Made by a program: the position numbers and the translations under genes. Positions 10,460-19,691 of a stretch of 64,000 nucleotides of DNA are shown here, one piece after another. The stretch is from positions 1 through 64,000 of the forward strand of contig DATFXM010000068.1 of assembly GCA_035315885.1 (NCBI GenBank), read 5' to 3'. This DNA comes from DATFXM01 sp035315885 (GTDB lineage: Bacteria > Acidobacteriota > Blastocatellia > UBA7656). Position 1 is the first letter of the stretch, and every line of letters starts with the position of its first letter. The notes under the pieces were generated by a model. It was not told the DNA's origin and searched no databases. It saw only the letters and a program-made list of their open reading frames with translations.

Positions 10460-10514
10460 CGCAGGGGACGTCATCAAGGCAGAATGGCAAAGGGATGGGC
10501 ATTTAATAAACCGA

Positions 10515-10815
10515 GTCCTTCAACCCCGAAGGGGTTGCGTCGTCCAGCCCAGGGTTGCCGTCCCCGGCTACCCCGGGAGGAATTGCCCGGTGTTCCGCAA
10601 CCCTGTAGGGGTTGCGTCCGAAGGCTTGAATTGCTCGACCCTTCCGCAAACCCTTCGGGGTTGGAAACCATTACGGGCCTTACCCAGGATAGCCGCGGAC
10701 GGCAACCCTGGGCTGGACGACGCAACCCCTTCGGGGTTGGAACTCTTGCCGACTTTACGCAAGGGCAGTTGCGGACTGCAGTCGTGGGCTGAACAGAACA
10801 ACCCCCATCGCGTTT
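10515..10815. repeat. palindrome-unit array between moxR and the DUF58 gene
   Basis: This is the same unit family as at 1-540 but mixed in orientation. An inverted unit (GGTTGCCGTCCCCGGCTACC near 10555) is followed by variant CAACCCTGTAGGGGTTG and AAACCCTTCGGGGTTGG palindromes, then a forward unit at about 10680-10740 and a badly decayed unit at about 10750-10815. It splits what would otherwise be a continuous operon. The flanking genes are on the same strand, so the hairpins would be transcribed. Confidence 0.85.
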
Positions 10816-10872
10816 GATTGCCCTCTGAACAGAGGGCCCGGAGCACAGAGTTTCTATTTCATACTTGAAAAT

Positions 10873-11784
10873 ATGGTCGCTACAACCACTCAGGCAACAG
10901 GTAGTCGTTTCTTAGCTCCAGAAGTACTGGCCCGGATAAATTCGCTGGAACTGATTGCACGCTCTGTCGTCGAAGGCTTCATCTCAGGTCTCCATCGCTC
11001 TCCGTACCTCGGCTTCTCGACGGACTTTGCGGAACATCGTCAGTACATGCCCGGAGACGACCTCAGACACCTCGACTGGAAACTTCTCGCCCGCACCGAT
11101 CGCCTCTACATAAAGAAATATCAGGGCGACACCAATGCACAGATTCATCTGTTGATCGACGCGAGCGCATCGATGAACTACGGCAGCGGAGAGGTCACAA
11201 AGCTGCAGTACGCTCAGTACCTCGCGTCATCGCTTGCGTATCTGGGAGTTCGCCAGCACGACTCGGTCGGGCTGGTCGCGTTCGACGAACAAATAATCGA
11301 GCAGGTTCCTCCGGGATCGCGCGCGGGTCATCTGCGAACCGTTCTCGGAGTCATCGAGCGCATCAGTCCCGGAGGAGGGACACAGCTATCACAACGCCTG
11401 CATCAGACTGCCGACTTGTTGTCAAGACGCTCGATCATAGTCTTGATCTCCGACCTTTATGACGAGCCGCAGGCGATAATCGAGGGGCTGGAACACCTTC
11501 GCTTCCGTGGCAACGAAGTGATCGTGTTTCACGTCCTGGACCGGCAGGAACTGGACTTTGATTTTAGCGAGCCGGTAGTCCTCGAGGACAACGAATCTTC
11601 CGATCAACTTCATGTCCTTCCAGACGTGTTGCGAGACGAGTACATGCGTCGTGTGAAGCTGCACGTGGATTCGCTTAAAGACGGCACGGCCCGAAATCGA
11701 ATCGACTATGAACTGATCAGAACTTCGCAACCCCTGGACGCGGCGCTGTTCTCTTATTTGTCGCGCCGCTCACAGATGGGATGA
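10873..11784 (+). CDS. DUF58-domain protein
   Basis: The protein has 303 residues. The DUF58 signature GDDLRHLDWKLLARTDRLY occupies about 61-79. A VWA-like segment follows, with LLIDASASM (DASAS at 96-100) and a later VLISDLYD. Proteins of this family are routine partners of MoxR ATPases and this gene follows moxR. It has no signal peptide or membrane helix and is probably cytoplasmic. No strong ribosome-binding site is seen before the ATG. Confidence 0.93.
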   Translation: MVATTTQATGSRFLAPEVLARINSLELIARSVVEGFISGLHRSPYLGFSTDFAEHRQYMPGDDLRHLDWKLLARTDRLYIKKYQGDTNAQIHLLIDASASMNYGSGEVTKLQYAQYLASSLAYLGVRQHDSVGLVAFDEQIIEQVPPGSRAGHLRTVLGVIERISPGGGTQLSQRLHQTADLLSRRSIIVLISDLYDEPQAIIEGLEHLRFRGNEVIVFHVLDRQELDFDFSEPVVLEDNESSDQLHVLPDVLRDEYMRRVKLHVDSLKDGTARNRIDYELIRTSQPLDAALFSYLSRRSQMG

Positions 11785-11790
11785 GAGGTA

Positions 11791-11933
11791 GTGCTGAATG
11801 CTGAGTGCCGAGTACGGCCAAATGAGTCCTGACCGATACTTGACGATTTATGAAATGGAGAATCTGAGCTGATATGCATAACTCATCATTCGCAACTCCC
11901 AACTCAGCACTCAGCACTCAGCACTCAGCACTT
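11791..11933. repeat. inverted heptamer-array pair (GTGCTGA / CTCAGCA)
   Basis: The left arm (11791-11814) has three GTGCTGA-type units. The right arm (about 11895-11933) has four CTCAGCA units, and about 80 bp lie between. The arms are reverse complements and could fold into a long hairpin in the transcript. The right arm ends four bases before the next start codon (11938), so no ribosome-binding site is visible for that gene. Confidence 0.85.
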
Positions 11934-11937
11934 TAAC

Positions 11938-13971
11938 ATGGCTTTCTTAAATCCATTTTTCTTGCTGGGTGCGGTACTGGCGGGTGTGCCGGTGCTCGTC
12001 CATCTCGTCCGAAGGACAAGAGCCCGCCGGGAACCCTTTCCGTCGCTGATGTTCCTGAGAAAGATCGAACAGAAAACAATCAGACGACGAACAATCAGAA
12101 ACTGGCTGCTACTGGCGTTGCGTTGTCTTGCGCTTCTGTTTCTGGCGCTGGCTTTTGCGCGACCTTACCTGCCTGCGCTCGTGTCCTCCGCGAATTCGGA
12201 TCAGAAGAGGGCGAGCGTCATCCTGATCGACGTCTCTTACAGCATGCGTTACGGCGGGCTCATGGCTCGCGCGAAGAGCCTGGCTGCCGATATAGCGAGA
12301 TCTGCGGGCTCCGAAGAGCTTGTTGCGGTGGCTGCGTTCGGGCAGAGCTTTGATGTTGTGACGCCATTGAATAAGGATCATCAATCTGCGGTAGCAAGTA
12401 TCAACGCGATCGAAGCCGGACTGGAGTCCACCAACTACGAGCAGGCAATCTCCGGCGGCGGTTCGCTCTTGAAGGATTCCGGAGCCGCGGTCAAGCGGAT
12501 CCATCTCGTGTCTGATTTCCAAACCGCCGGGTGGGACAGATCTCGCACCGCGAAACTCGCGCCGGACGTCGAGTTGAAAATAGCGGATGTCGGAGACCCC
12601 GAAGCGACCAACATAGCCGTTACCAAAGTGACAGGCGACAACGTAGTGTACTCGCAAAAGTACTCCGGTAAGCTGACTGCCCAAATCAGCAACTTCAGTT
12701 CGAACGATGTCAGCGTGCCGATCGAGTTGAAGTTGAATGACCTGACGCTCGAACGGCGAGAGATCAAGATTGCCGCAAACGGTTCGGTGCCGGTTGATTT
12801 CAGCGGCTTTAATGTACAGGCTGGATCGAATCGAGCAACGGTTGAGATCACCGGAGACAATTTTCAATTGGACAACCGGTACTTCTTCGCGCTCCGCCGT
12901 GACGATCAGCAAAAAGTGCTGGTGATCGAGACGCCGGGTCGCGGCCGGAGCGAGAGCTTCTTCCTTCAACAAGCGCTTGCCGCGGGAGAGAACGCGCAAC
13001 ATGCCTTGACGGTGAGGTCGCCGGGTACCCTGAACCCTGCCGATGTCGATTCATATCAGATCGTAGTAGTAGACGACGCCAATGTTGGCGACGCTCTGGC
13101 AGACGCGTTGAAGAAATTCGTGCAGCGAGGCGGCGGGCTCATACTGGCGGCCGCCAGACACACTGAGTCGGACCAGTTCAACAAATACTTTGCCGGTGTT
13201 GCGCCCGTACAGATCGGGGATACATCTCAGGGGCGCTCCTACGCGCCGCTCAGTCAACTTCGCACCGATCATCCGTTGTTTGCACCCTTTTCCAGAAGCG
13301 GCAGGCTCGCCTCGCCGAGGATCTACGCTCACAGAACGGTCCGTCCCAACGACGGCGCAGTAATTGTCGCGGCCCTCGACGACGGAAGCCCGATCATAGT
13401 CGATGGTACGTCCGGAAAGGGGCGTGTCATTTTCGTGGCCACTTCGCTCGATACATCGTGGAACGATATGCCGCTGACGCCGCTTTATCTGCCGCTCATG
13501 CGGCGGACGCTCGAATATGCAAGGGGAACCGGACAGGCGCTCTCGTCGACGGTGGGTACGGCGTTTCGAGCTTCATCAGACGCGGAGGGGAATCGCCCGT
13601 CGATAGAATCTCCCGCGGGTGGTCGAATAGAGGATGCTGCCGGGGACGCAGCGGGCGATCAGGTGGTATCGGCTCGCGCCATCGGATTCTACAAACTGAA
13701 ATACCGGGACCGCACCGAGTTCGTAGCGGTGAATCTCGATACTACCGAATCTGATTTCTCGCACATGAATGTAGATGACTTTGTCGCGGCGGTGACTTCG
13801 GGTGACGCGCAACGAAGACCTGAGTCGGCTGCTTCGGGCACACTTACGGCCGAACAAATTGAGGGGCGACAGCGGATTTGGCTTCCACTGCTGCTGACAG
13901 CATTGACTGCCTTTGTAGTCGAAGCCCTGCTGGCAAGGCGAGTCCGACTGCCGAAGTTGATTCATCTGTAG
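11938..13971 (+). CDS. BatA-like VWA membrane protein with amidotransferase-like domain
   Basis: The protein has 677 residues. The N-terminus (FLNPFFLLGAVLAGVPVLVHL, then FPSLMFLRKI) is the BatA/aerotolerance-regulator signature with two membrane helices (about 5-23 and 56-78). A VWA domain follows with a metal site in IDVSYSM (near residue 100). A glutamine amidotransferase-like segment (VLVIETPG, later FVQRGGGLIL) spans about 320-520. A last helix lies near the C-terminus (LPLLLTALTAFVVEALL). It is a likely membrane partner of MoxR and DUF58, with its VWA domain probably outside the cytoplasm. Confidence 0.92.
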   Translation: MAFLNPFFLLGAVLAGVPVLVHLVRRTRARREPFPSLMFLRKIEQKTIRRRTIRNWLLLALRCLALLFLALAFARPYLPALVSSANSDQKRASVILIDVSYSMRYGGLMARAKSLAADIARSAGSEELVAVAAFGQSFDVVTPLNKDHQSAVASINAIEAGLESTNYEQAISGGGSLLKDSGAAVKRIHLVSDFQTAGWDRSRTAKLAPDVELKIADVGDPEATNIAVTKVTGDNVVYSQKYSGKLTAQISNFSSNDVSVPIELKLNDLTLERREIKIAANGSVPVDFSGFNVQAGSNRATVEITGDNFQLDNRYFFALRRDDQQKVLVIETPGRGRSESFFLQQALAAGENAQHALTVRSPGTLNPADVDSYQIVVVDDANVGDALADALKKFVQRGGGLILAAARHTESDQFNKYFAGVAPVQIGDTSQGRSYAPLSQLRTDHPLFAPFSRSGRLASPRIYAHRTVRPNDGAVIVAALDDGSPIIVDGTSGKGRVIFVATSLDTSWNDMPLTPLYLPLMRRTLEYARGTGQALSSTVGTAFRASSDAEGNRPSIESPAGGRIEDAAGDAAGDQVVSARAIGFYKLKYRDRTEFVAVNLDTTESDFSHMNVDDFVAAVTSGDAQRRPESAASGTLTAEQIEGRQRIWLPLLLTALTAFVVEALLARRVRLPKLIHL

Positions 13972-14011
13972 ACTGAGTCTGGTTGGTTTTCAACACGGCG
14001 CGTGAATTATA

Positions 14012-14148
14012 CTCAGTGCTTGAGTGCTGAGTGCTGAATCCGGAGGTTTTGAAAAGCCAATATCAGGGTTCCGGCTTGCGCCGTTAACGGCCGGGACAAT
14101 CGATTCGGCGTTCAGTCAGCACTCAGCACTCAGCACTCGGCAATCAGT
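14012..14148. repeat. inverted heptamer-array pair (GTGCTGA / CTCAGCA)
   Basis: GTGCTGA-type units at 14012-14037 are mirrored by CTCAGCA-type units at 14112-14148. The spacer is about 75 bp. A proper ribosome-binding site (GGAGG at 14157-14161) lies just beyond the right arm. Confidence 0.85.
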
Positions 14149-14170
14149 AACACGGTGGAGGAACGGCGTT

Positions 14171-17100
14171 ATGATTCCTCGATTAAAGAATCTCGATGAA
14201 CTGGTCTCGCAGGTAAGCGTTCGAATAAACGCTCGACGCATGCTCCGGGGCGCGGCCATCACGTTGCTGGCGGTAGCGGTGACGTTCATCCTCGTAGCGG
14301 TTTTCGGCGGCAAGGCCAAGGCCCAATGGCTGCTGATACTGCTGCGGCTCGCGCCGTTGATCGTGGCTCTGCCCTGCGCCTGGTTGCTGGTGGCGACGCC
14401 GCTCAGGTCGCGACCCGATCGCAGCCGTGTAGCCCGGCTCATAGAGGAGAAGTGCGGGCTGGGCGATCGATTGATTACCTCGGTCGAATACGGCGAGACT
14501 CCCCGAAAAGCCTCTCCAGCCATCATCGATCGTCTGATCGCCGATACTACGAGCCGAACCGCCAGCGTTTCACCCGATATCGTGGTCGATCCAAGGGTCT
14601 CTTACGCCTACGGTGCGGCGATCGCGGTGATACTGTTGCTTGGCGTTGGAACGCTGTTCTTCGGACCTTCGAGGGTCACCCAGGGAATGGCGTCGATTTA
14701 CGGTATGAACGACGGCACGGTCGCGGCTAATTCGATGTTCATTGCTGTGACCCCGGGCAGTACGCGAGTGCCGCGCGGATCGGACCTTAAGCTGAAAGCG
14801 ACGCTTAATGGCTTCGACTCGAGTCTGGCCCAGCTCTTCGTGCGCAAGACGGATGCGGACAGTTGGCAGGGACGAGCAATGGAACCGGCGAAGAACGCCG
14901 GTGAATTTCAAACGATGTTGTTTAATATGCAGGACTCGATGGTCTATTACGTCGAGTCGGAGGGTCTTCGATCCACCGAGTTTACGCTCGAGGTTGCGGA
15001 CCTCCCGTTCGTAAAACAGATAGATCTCGTACTGACTTTCCCCGCTTACACCAGGCTCCCTGAAAAGCGAATTGAGAATGCGGGCGAGATAGCCGCGGTG
15101 AAGGGTACGGTAGCCCACGTCATCGCGAATATGAGCGCCGAAGCGAAGAATGCGCGCATTGTCCTGAATGACGGCACCAAGATCGAAATGACGCCCGGCC
15201 CTGGCAATCAGTTCCTGGGGCAAATTACCGTCAAACAGAGCGGCACCTACCGAATCGAGATGACCGGCCCGGACGGTCAACCGTACAACGGGTCAAACGA
15301 GTACGACATCACCGCGCTCGAGGATCACGCGCCTACGGTGATGATCGACAAGCCGGGCAGGGACATGAAGGTGACCAGCATACAGGAGGTGTTCACCCAG
15401 GTCCGCGCAGAGGATGACTACGGTGTCAGCTCGATCGAGCTTCATTTTTCGGTCAACGGTGGCGAGGAAAAGATTGCAAAGCTTCAGGATCAGAAAAGCG
15501 AAACACCGAGGTCTTTGATCGGGGCTCAAACGTTTTTCCTTGAAGAGTACGGACTCAAGCCGGGAGACTTCATTTCTTATTATGCCGTGGCTCGAGATAA
15601 CTCGGAGGGAGGCGGGCGTCAATCCACCAGCGATATTTACTTTCTCGAAGTACGGCCATTTGATCGAGAGTTTCGCCAGGCCCAGCAGCAGGGTGGTCAG
15701 GGTCAAGGCGATCAGGAGTCCAACGCGCTGACACGCCGGCAACGAGAAATCATCGCCGCGACCTTCAGAGTTCAGCGCGAGCAGGAAACTTATACGCCGA
15801 AGGACAAGGATGAGAACTTCGGCGCGGTGTCGCTCAGCCAGGAGAAACTGAAGACCGATACCGATGCGCTTGCCGAGAGGATTCGGCGCAGGTTGGGCGA
15901 CCAGCTTCAAGCCCAGAAGGAGTTTGCCGAACTGGTGGACGACCTGACGAAAGCTTCTAAGGAAATGGACGCTGCCATTGTCACTCTGCGAGCGAAGAAC
16001 GCGAAGGATTCATTGCCTCCTGAGCAACGATCTCTGCAGCAGCTTCTCAGAGCCGAGGCGATCTTCCGCGAGATGCAAATCGCTCGAGGACAGAGTGGGC
16101 AGGGGAGTCAACAGGAACAGCAGCAGGAGCTCGCCGATCTGTTCGAATTGCAGCTCGACAAAATGAAGAACCAGTACGAGACGGTGCAGCGCGAACAGCA
16201 GACCGGTCAGAACCAACAGGAAGACGAGATCGCCCGCAAGCTGAAGGAGCTGGCTCGGCGCGAGCAACAACAGATGGAAGGGCGGATGCGCTCCGAGATG
16301 CAGCAGGGCGGCGGAGGGGGAGGCGGTTCGCAGCGGCAACAACAGGAGACCATTGAAGAAGCGCAGAAGATGGCGCGAGAACTGGAGCGGCTGTCCCGAG
16401 ACCGCCGCGATCCCAAGCTCGCCGAGGCCGCGCGCCAGATGCAGCAGGCAGTAGATGAAATGCGGCGCGCTCAAGCCTCTCAATCGGACCGACAGAATTC
16501 TTCCCGACAGAGCTCAAGCGGTCGAGGGAATCAGGAAGCTACAGCTCAACAGCTTCGTGCGCTGGAGCGACTGGAACAGGCGCGCAGGATTCTGGAGTCG
16601 GCTCAGCGACAGGGTGGACAGCAAAGCGTTCAGCGTCTGACGCAACAAGCCGAAGACGCGCTGCGCAAGCAGGACGAAATCTCCAAGGCCGTCGACGATC
16701 TGGCGCGCAATTCACGCGGCGGTCAGGGACAGGGGAGCGAACAGAAGAAACAGCAGATCGGCGAACGGAAGCAGGCTCTCGCAGATCAGCTTTCAGGATT
16801 GGAAAACTCAATTGACCAGACCGCTCGCGGCATGGGCTCAGACCGGCAGCAAGCGGCAGACAAGCTGCGAGAAGCAGCCGGAGCGATCCGCAGCAATCGA
16901 ATACCCGACCGAATCAGGCAGAACCAGCAGTTGATCGAGAACGGGTGGATGGACCAGGCTCGCGAGCGAGAGGGCGTCATTCGCAAGAACATCGAACAGG
17001 TGCTAAAGAACCTGCAAGGTGCGCAGGGCAGCGCCAATCAGCGAAGCGAGGCAGAGAATCTGGAAGATGCGCTGAACCGGGCTCGAGACCTCGCCGATAG

Positions 17101-17983
17101 CCTCGAGTCGCTCAAGCGGCGAATTGAATCGCAACGCGGCGATCAGGGGCAACAGGGTCAGCAAGGCGACAAGGGGCAGCAGGCTCAACAAGCCGCGGGG
17201 CAGGGAAAACCGCAGGGTCAACAGAATTCGCCTGGCCAGCAAGGACAACAAGCCAACAATCAACGCGGCAAGGGAGGCCAGCGCGGGCAGCAAACGTCGT
17301 CGCAGTCTGGGCAACAGGGACAACAGAAGGGTCAACAGGGACAACAAGGTCAAGATCAACAAGCCGGTTCACAGCAAGGACAGCAAGGACAGGAGGCTGG
17401 TCAACAGGCGCAAGGATCCGGTCAGCGCCAGGGCAAGCAGGGTCAGCGAGGACAGCGGGGTCAGCAAGCCCAACAGGGACAGGAGGGTCAACAGTCCGGA
17501 CAGCAGCAAGGTCAGCAGGCGGGAGGCCAACAATCGAGCGGTCAACGAGCTCAATCCACTCAAGGGTCGCGCGCATCAGGGCCCCCCGACGAAACCAACT
17601 CCGCGCCGGGAGGTCCACCGACTGGAGGCGATCGACAGCTCGAGAGCGAGTTGCGGCAGCGAATCGCCGAAGCCGAAGATCTGAAGCGTCAACTCGGAAA
17701 GAACCCGGATCTTGCGAAAGACCTAAACCGCGCAATCGAGCAACTGCGGCGAATAAACCCGAACGCGTTCAGCGATCCGTCGCAACTGGCTGCGCTCAAG
17801 AACGAGGTAATCGACCCGCTTCGCCAGCTTGAGATCGAGCTCGCGCGCAAGTTGCAGGCGAAGCTCGGCAACACCGGGGCCGGAGCGTTGAGTGATGGAG
17901 ATGCGCCGGATCGGTATAAGGCGTTGATCGAGGACTATTATAAACGGCTGTCGTCGAAGTCTCCCGACGCGCGCCAGCAGTAA
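14171..17983 (+). CDS. DUF4175-like membrane protein with long Gln/Gly-rich coiled-coil tail
   Basis: The protein has 1270 residues from the ATG at 14171, with GGAGG nine bases upstream; an in-frame ATG at 14024 would translate the heptamer array and is unlikely. Three membrane helices lie within the first 180 residues. A beta-rich extracellular part follows (about 190-500), then a charged coiled coil (about 520-980). Residues about 986-1130 consist almost only of Gln and Gly with some Ser, Arg and Lys, in GQQGQQ-like repeats. A short folded C-terminal region follows (about 1150-1260). The layout matches DUF4175-type proteins of MoxR clusters in Acidobacteria. It may be the large surface-exposed member of the complex; the function is unknown. 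Confidence 0.88.
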   Translation: MIPRLKNLDELVSQVSVRINARRMLRGAAITLLAVAVTFILVAVFGGKAKAQWLLILLRLAPLIVALPCAWLLVATPLRSRPDRSRVARLIEEKCGLGDRLITSVEYGETPRKASPAIIDRLIADTTSRTASVSPDIVVDPRVSYAYGAAIAVILLLGVGTLFFGPSRVTQGMASIYGMNDGTVAANSMFIAVTPGSTRVPRGSDLKLKATLNGFDSSLAQLFVRKTDADSWQGRAMEPAKNAGEFQTMLFNMQDSMVYYVESEGLRSTEFTLEVADLPFVKQIDLVLTFPAYTRLPEKRIENAGEIAAVKGTVAHVIANMSAEAKNARIVLNDGTKIEMTPGPGNQFLGQITVKQSGTYRIEMTGPDGQPYNGSNEYDITALEDHAPTVMIDKPGRDMKVTSIQEVFTQVRAEDDYGVSSIELHFSVNGGEEKIAKLQDQKSETPRSLIGAQTFFLEEYGLKPGDFISYYAVARDNSEGGGRQSTSDIYFLEVRPFDREFRQAQQQGGQGQGDQESNALTRRQREIIAATFRVQREQETYTPKDKDENFGAVSLSQEKLKTDTDALAERIRRRLGDQLQAQKEFAELVDDLTKASKEMDAAIVTLRAKNAKDSLPPEQRSLQQLLRAEAIFREMQIARGQSGQGSQQEQQQELADLFELQLDKMKNQYETVQREQQTGQNQQEDEIARKLKELARREQQQMEGRMRSEMQQGGGGGGGSQRQQQETIEEAQKMARELERLSRDRRDPKLAEAARQMQQAVDEMRRAQASQSDRQNSSRQSSSGRGNQEATAQQLRALERLEQARRILESAQRQGGQQSVQRLTQQAEDALRKQDEISKAVDDLARNSRGGQGQGSEQKKQQIGERKQALADQLSGLENSIDQTARGMGSDRQQAADKLREAAGAIRSNRIPDRIRQNQQLIENGWMDQAREREGVIRKNIEQVLKNLQGAQGSANQRSEAENLEDALNRARDLADSLESLKRRIESQRGDQGQQGQQGDKGQQAQQAAGQGKPQGQQNSPGQQGQQANNQRGKGGQRGQQTSSQSGQQGQQKGQQGQQGQDQQAGSQQGQQGQEAGQQAQGSGQRQGKQGQRGQRGQQAQQGQEGQQSGQQQGQQAGGQQSSGQRAQSTQGSRASGPPDETNSAPGGPPTGGDRQLESELRQRIAEAEDLKRQLGKNPDLAKDLNRAIEQLRRINPNAFSDPSQLAALKNEVIDPLRQLEIELARKLQAKLGNTGAGALSDGDAPDRYKALIEDYYKRLSSKSPDARQQ

Positions 17984-18006
17984 TCAAATCCTGGAGAGGG
18001 AGTTGA

Positions 18007-19137
18007 ATGCGCAAGAAGTTTGTCCCGAGACACCTGGCTTTTGCCTCGTTTGTATTCGTTTTCTTTTTGACTTCGACGGCCAGGCCCTCAGCCACCGTCA
18101 ACAAGGACCACAAACAGTTTGCCGCCTTGTCCGCGAGGCTCTCGGAGCCGGGCGGCTATTTTGATTCTGACAATCTCATTTCGAACGAAACGTCATACCT
18201 CCACGTACTCGGCAAACTGAAGGAGATCGGCGTATCGGGCGGTGCTTACGTTGGCGTTGGGCCCGATCAGAATTTCTCTTATATCGCGCGGATCCGGCCT
18301 CGAGTTGCAATCATCATCGATATCAGGCGAGACAATTTGCTTCAGCACCTGATGTTCAAGTCGTTGTTTGGCCGGGCGCGAAATCGTATCGAATACCTTT
18401 GTCTGTTTTTTGGAAAGCCGTATCCAAGAACAAAGGGTTGGGAGCAACGTTCGATAAAGGATCTGATCGACTACGTAGACAACACGCCTTACGATTCAAA
18501 CGAGGCCGAGAGGACGATCAAGCTGGTTCGAGACGACGTGCAGAAATTCGGGATGTTGCTCAACGCCGCGGATCTCGAGACGATTGTCAAAATTCAGCGA
18601 GCGTTCTTTTCGGCGGGTTTGGATATTCGGTACTCCAGCTACCATCGTCCTCCGCGCTCGATATATCCGACCTATCGTGACTTGCTTGTCGAGCGAGACC
18701 TCAGCGGCGGCCAACAGAACTATTTCAACTCGGAAGATGATTACCAGTTCTTGAAGAAGCTGGAAGAGCAGGACCTGGTGATACCGGTGGTAGGAGACCT
18801 TTCCGGAACCCAGGCGATGAAGAGCATCGGGCAATACCTGAAAGACACCAACGAGCGGATATCGGCTTTCTATGTTTCCAACGTAGAGTTTTATCTTCAG
18901 AGACAAGGCACGTACGACCGCTTTCACGCGAACCTCAAAATGTTGCCCATCGACAGCAAGAGCGTGATCATTCGGAGTTACTTTAACTATTATGCCCCAC
19001 CTCATCCTCAGGCCGAACCCAATCACTTCAGCACGCAGTTGCTCGAGCGAATCGAGGACCTGCTCAAGCAGTGTGACGCCGGCGAGTGCGAATCCTATCA
19101 GGACATCGTGACCAAGAACTCGATCTTGCTGCATTGA
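18007..19137 (+). CDS. exported protein of unknown function
   Basis: The protein has 376 residues with a signal peptide (FASFVFVFFLTST, cleavage near 30). GGAGAGGGAG lies just upstream of the ATG. Two segments are notable: PGGYFDSDNLISNETSYL (about 49-66), and YVGVGPDQNF followed by IIIDIRRDNLLQHL (about 79-114). The latter resembles the nucleotide-binding loop and acidic strand of class I methyltransferases. I recall similar proteins from spirochetes and Acidobacteria but cannot name a function. It lies 23 bp after the DUF4175-like gene and is probably the last gene of the cluster. Confidence 0.8.
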   Translation: MRKKFVPRHLAFASFVFVFFLTSTARPSATVNKDHKQFAALSARLSEPGGYFDSDNLISNETSYLHVLGKLKEIGVSGGAYVGVGPDQNFSYIARIRPRVAIIIDIRRDNLLQHLMFKSLFGRARNRIEYLCLFFGKPYPRTKGWEQRSIKDLIDYVDNTPYDSNEAERTIKLVRDDVQKFGMLLNAADLETIVKIQRAFFSAGLDIRYSSYHRPPRSIYPTYRDLLVERDLSGGQQNYFNSEDDYQFLKKLEEQDLVIPVVGDLSGTQAMKSIGQYLKDTNERISAFYVSNVEFYLQRQGTYDRFHANLKMLPIDSKSVIIRSYFNYYAPPHPQAEPNHFSTQLLERIEDLLKQCDAGECESYQDIVTKNSILLH

Positions 19138-19272
19138 ACAGAGGTAATACGACGATCTGAGTTGTGACTTGTGAGTGATTCCGTTTCAGCACTCAACTTC
19201 AGCTGCAATGTTTTCAACAGAGCACTTCGGCGTTCCGTACAACCCAGGATGTTCGTCAACTAAAACCTCCCG

Positions 19273-19289
19273 GCCCTCCGTAGGAGGGC
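19273..19289. repeat. REP-like palindrome GCCCTCC-GTA-GGAGGGC
   Basis: This perfect 7-bp stem with a 3-base loop is followed by GCAATGTTTGTAGCAC. It lies on the 3' side of the transposase remnant, and the same stem recurs at 25702-25719. Confidence 0.8.
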
Positions 19290-19308
19290 AATGTTTGTAG
19301 CACGCTTC

Positions 19309-19377
19309 GACCAGCGATTGCCTCAACGACACAGCAAAGACGACTTGAATGTAAATCTGCGAGAAGGTATTCGGCAC
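19309..19377 (-). pseudogene. remnant of IS200-like REP-associated tyrosine transposase (N-terminus)
   Basis: The minus strand from a GTG at 19375-19377 encodes PNTFSQIYIQVVFAVSLRQ. This closely resembles the start of Y1 transposases of the RAYT/IS200 type (PNTYTQLYVQLVFAVKGRQ-like). After about 23 codons the frame runs into a REP-like palindrome and the homology ends, so the HUH motif and catalytic Tyr are missing. The 365-bp gap between 19138 and 19502 holds only this fragment, two REP-like palindromes and weak heptamers at about 19157-19205. Confidence 0.7.
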
Positions 19378-19460
19378 GTTTTGTCTCTCGGTGGGATTGT
19401 GATGGGAACTGGTGGACAGAGTATAAATAGGTTTGAACAATTCTACCCGCGGGTAAAAAC

Positions 19461-19497
19461 TCCGGACCCTCCGTAGGAGCAATCTTTGTAGCACCGG
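19461..19497. repeat. second REP-like copy beside the transposase remnant
   Basis: CTCC-GTA-GGAG (19469-19479) is followed by CAATCTTTGTAGCACC. It closely matches the sequence around 19275-19302, with the transposase remnant in between. Read on the remnant's strand, the two copies lie on either side of it. Confidence 0.7.
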
Positions 19498-19502
19498 TTC
19501 AA

Positions 19503-19691
19503 CTAGGGTTTGATCACCAGATTCACCGCGTTGCAACTCTCGCACTCCACGGACTTTTCTGTTTCGTGTCGGTCGTAGAATATCGTGCAGGCGTCCTCGC
19601 CGCACTTGCCGCAGGTCCATCGCACTGCCGGCAATTCGCCGTAGATCATCTTGATTATTTCACCCTGCACCTGAAACTCGTTATCACTCAT
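19503..19691 (-). CDS. small zinc-ribbon protein
   Basis: The protein has 62 residues (start MSDNEF). Two CxxC pairs, WTCGKCG and VECESCN, form a zinc ribbon. The ATG overlaps the stop of the FRG gene by four bases (ATGA), so the two are probably translationally coupled. An in-frame ORF extends to 19802 but would overlap the FRG gene without need. It probably binds zinc and serves as a partner or adaptor of the FRG protein, an inference from coupling only. Confidence 0.7.
   Translation of the reverse strand: MSDNEFQVQGEIIKMIYGELPAVRWTCGKCGEDACTIFYDRHETEKSVECESCNAVNLVIKP

Noticed and set aside
14024..14170. In-frame 5' extension of the DUF4175-like gene
   Set aside because: It would translate the heptamer arrays; GGAGG precedes the ATG at 14171.
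17112..17735. Long ORFs in other frames across the Gln/Gly-rich region
   Set aside because: Tandem CAG/GGN codons keep other frames open; the products are low-complexity and lack starts.
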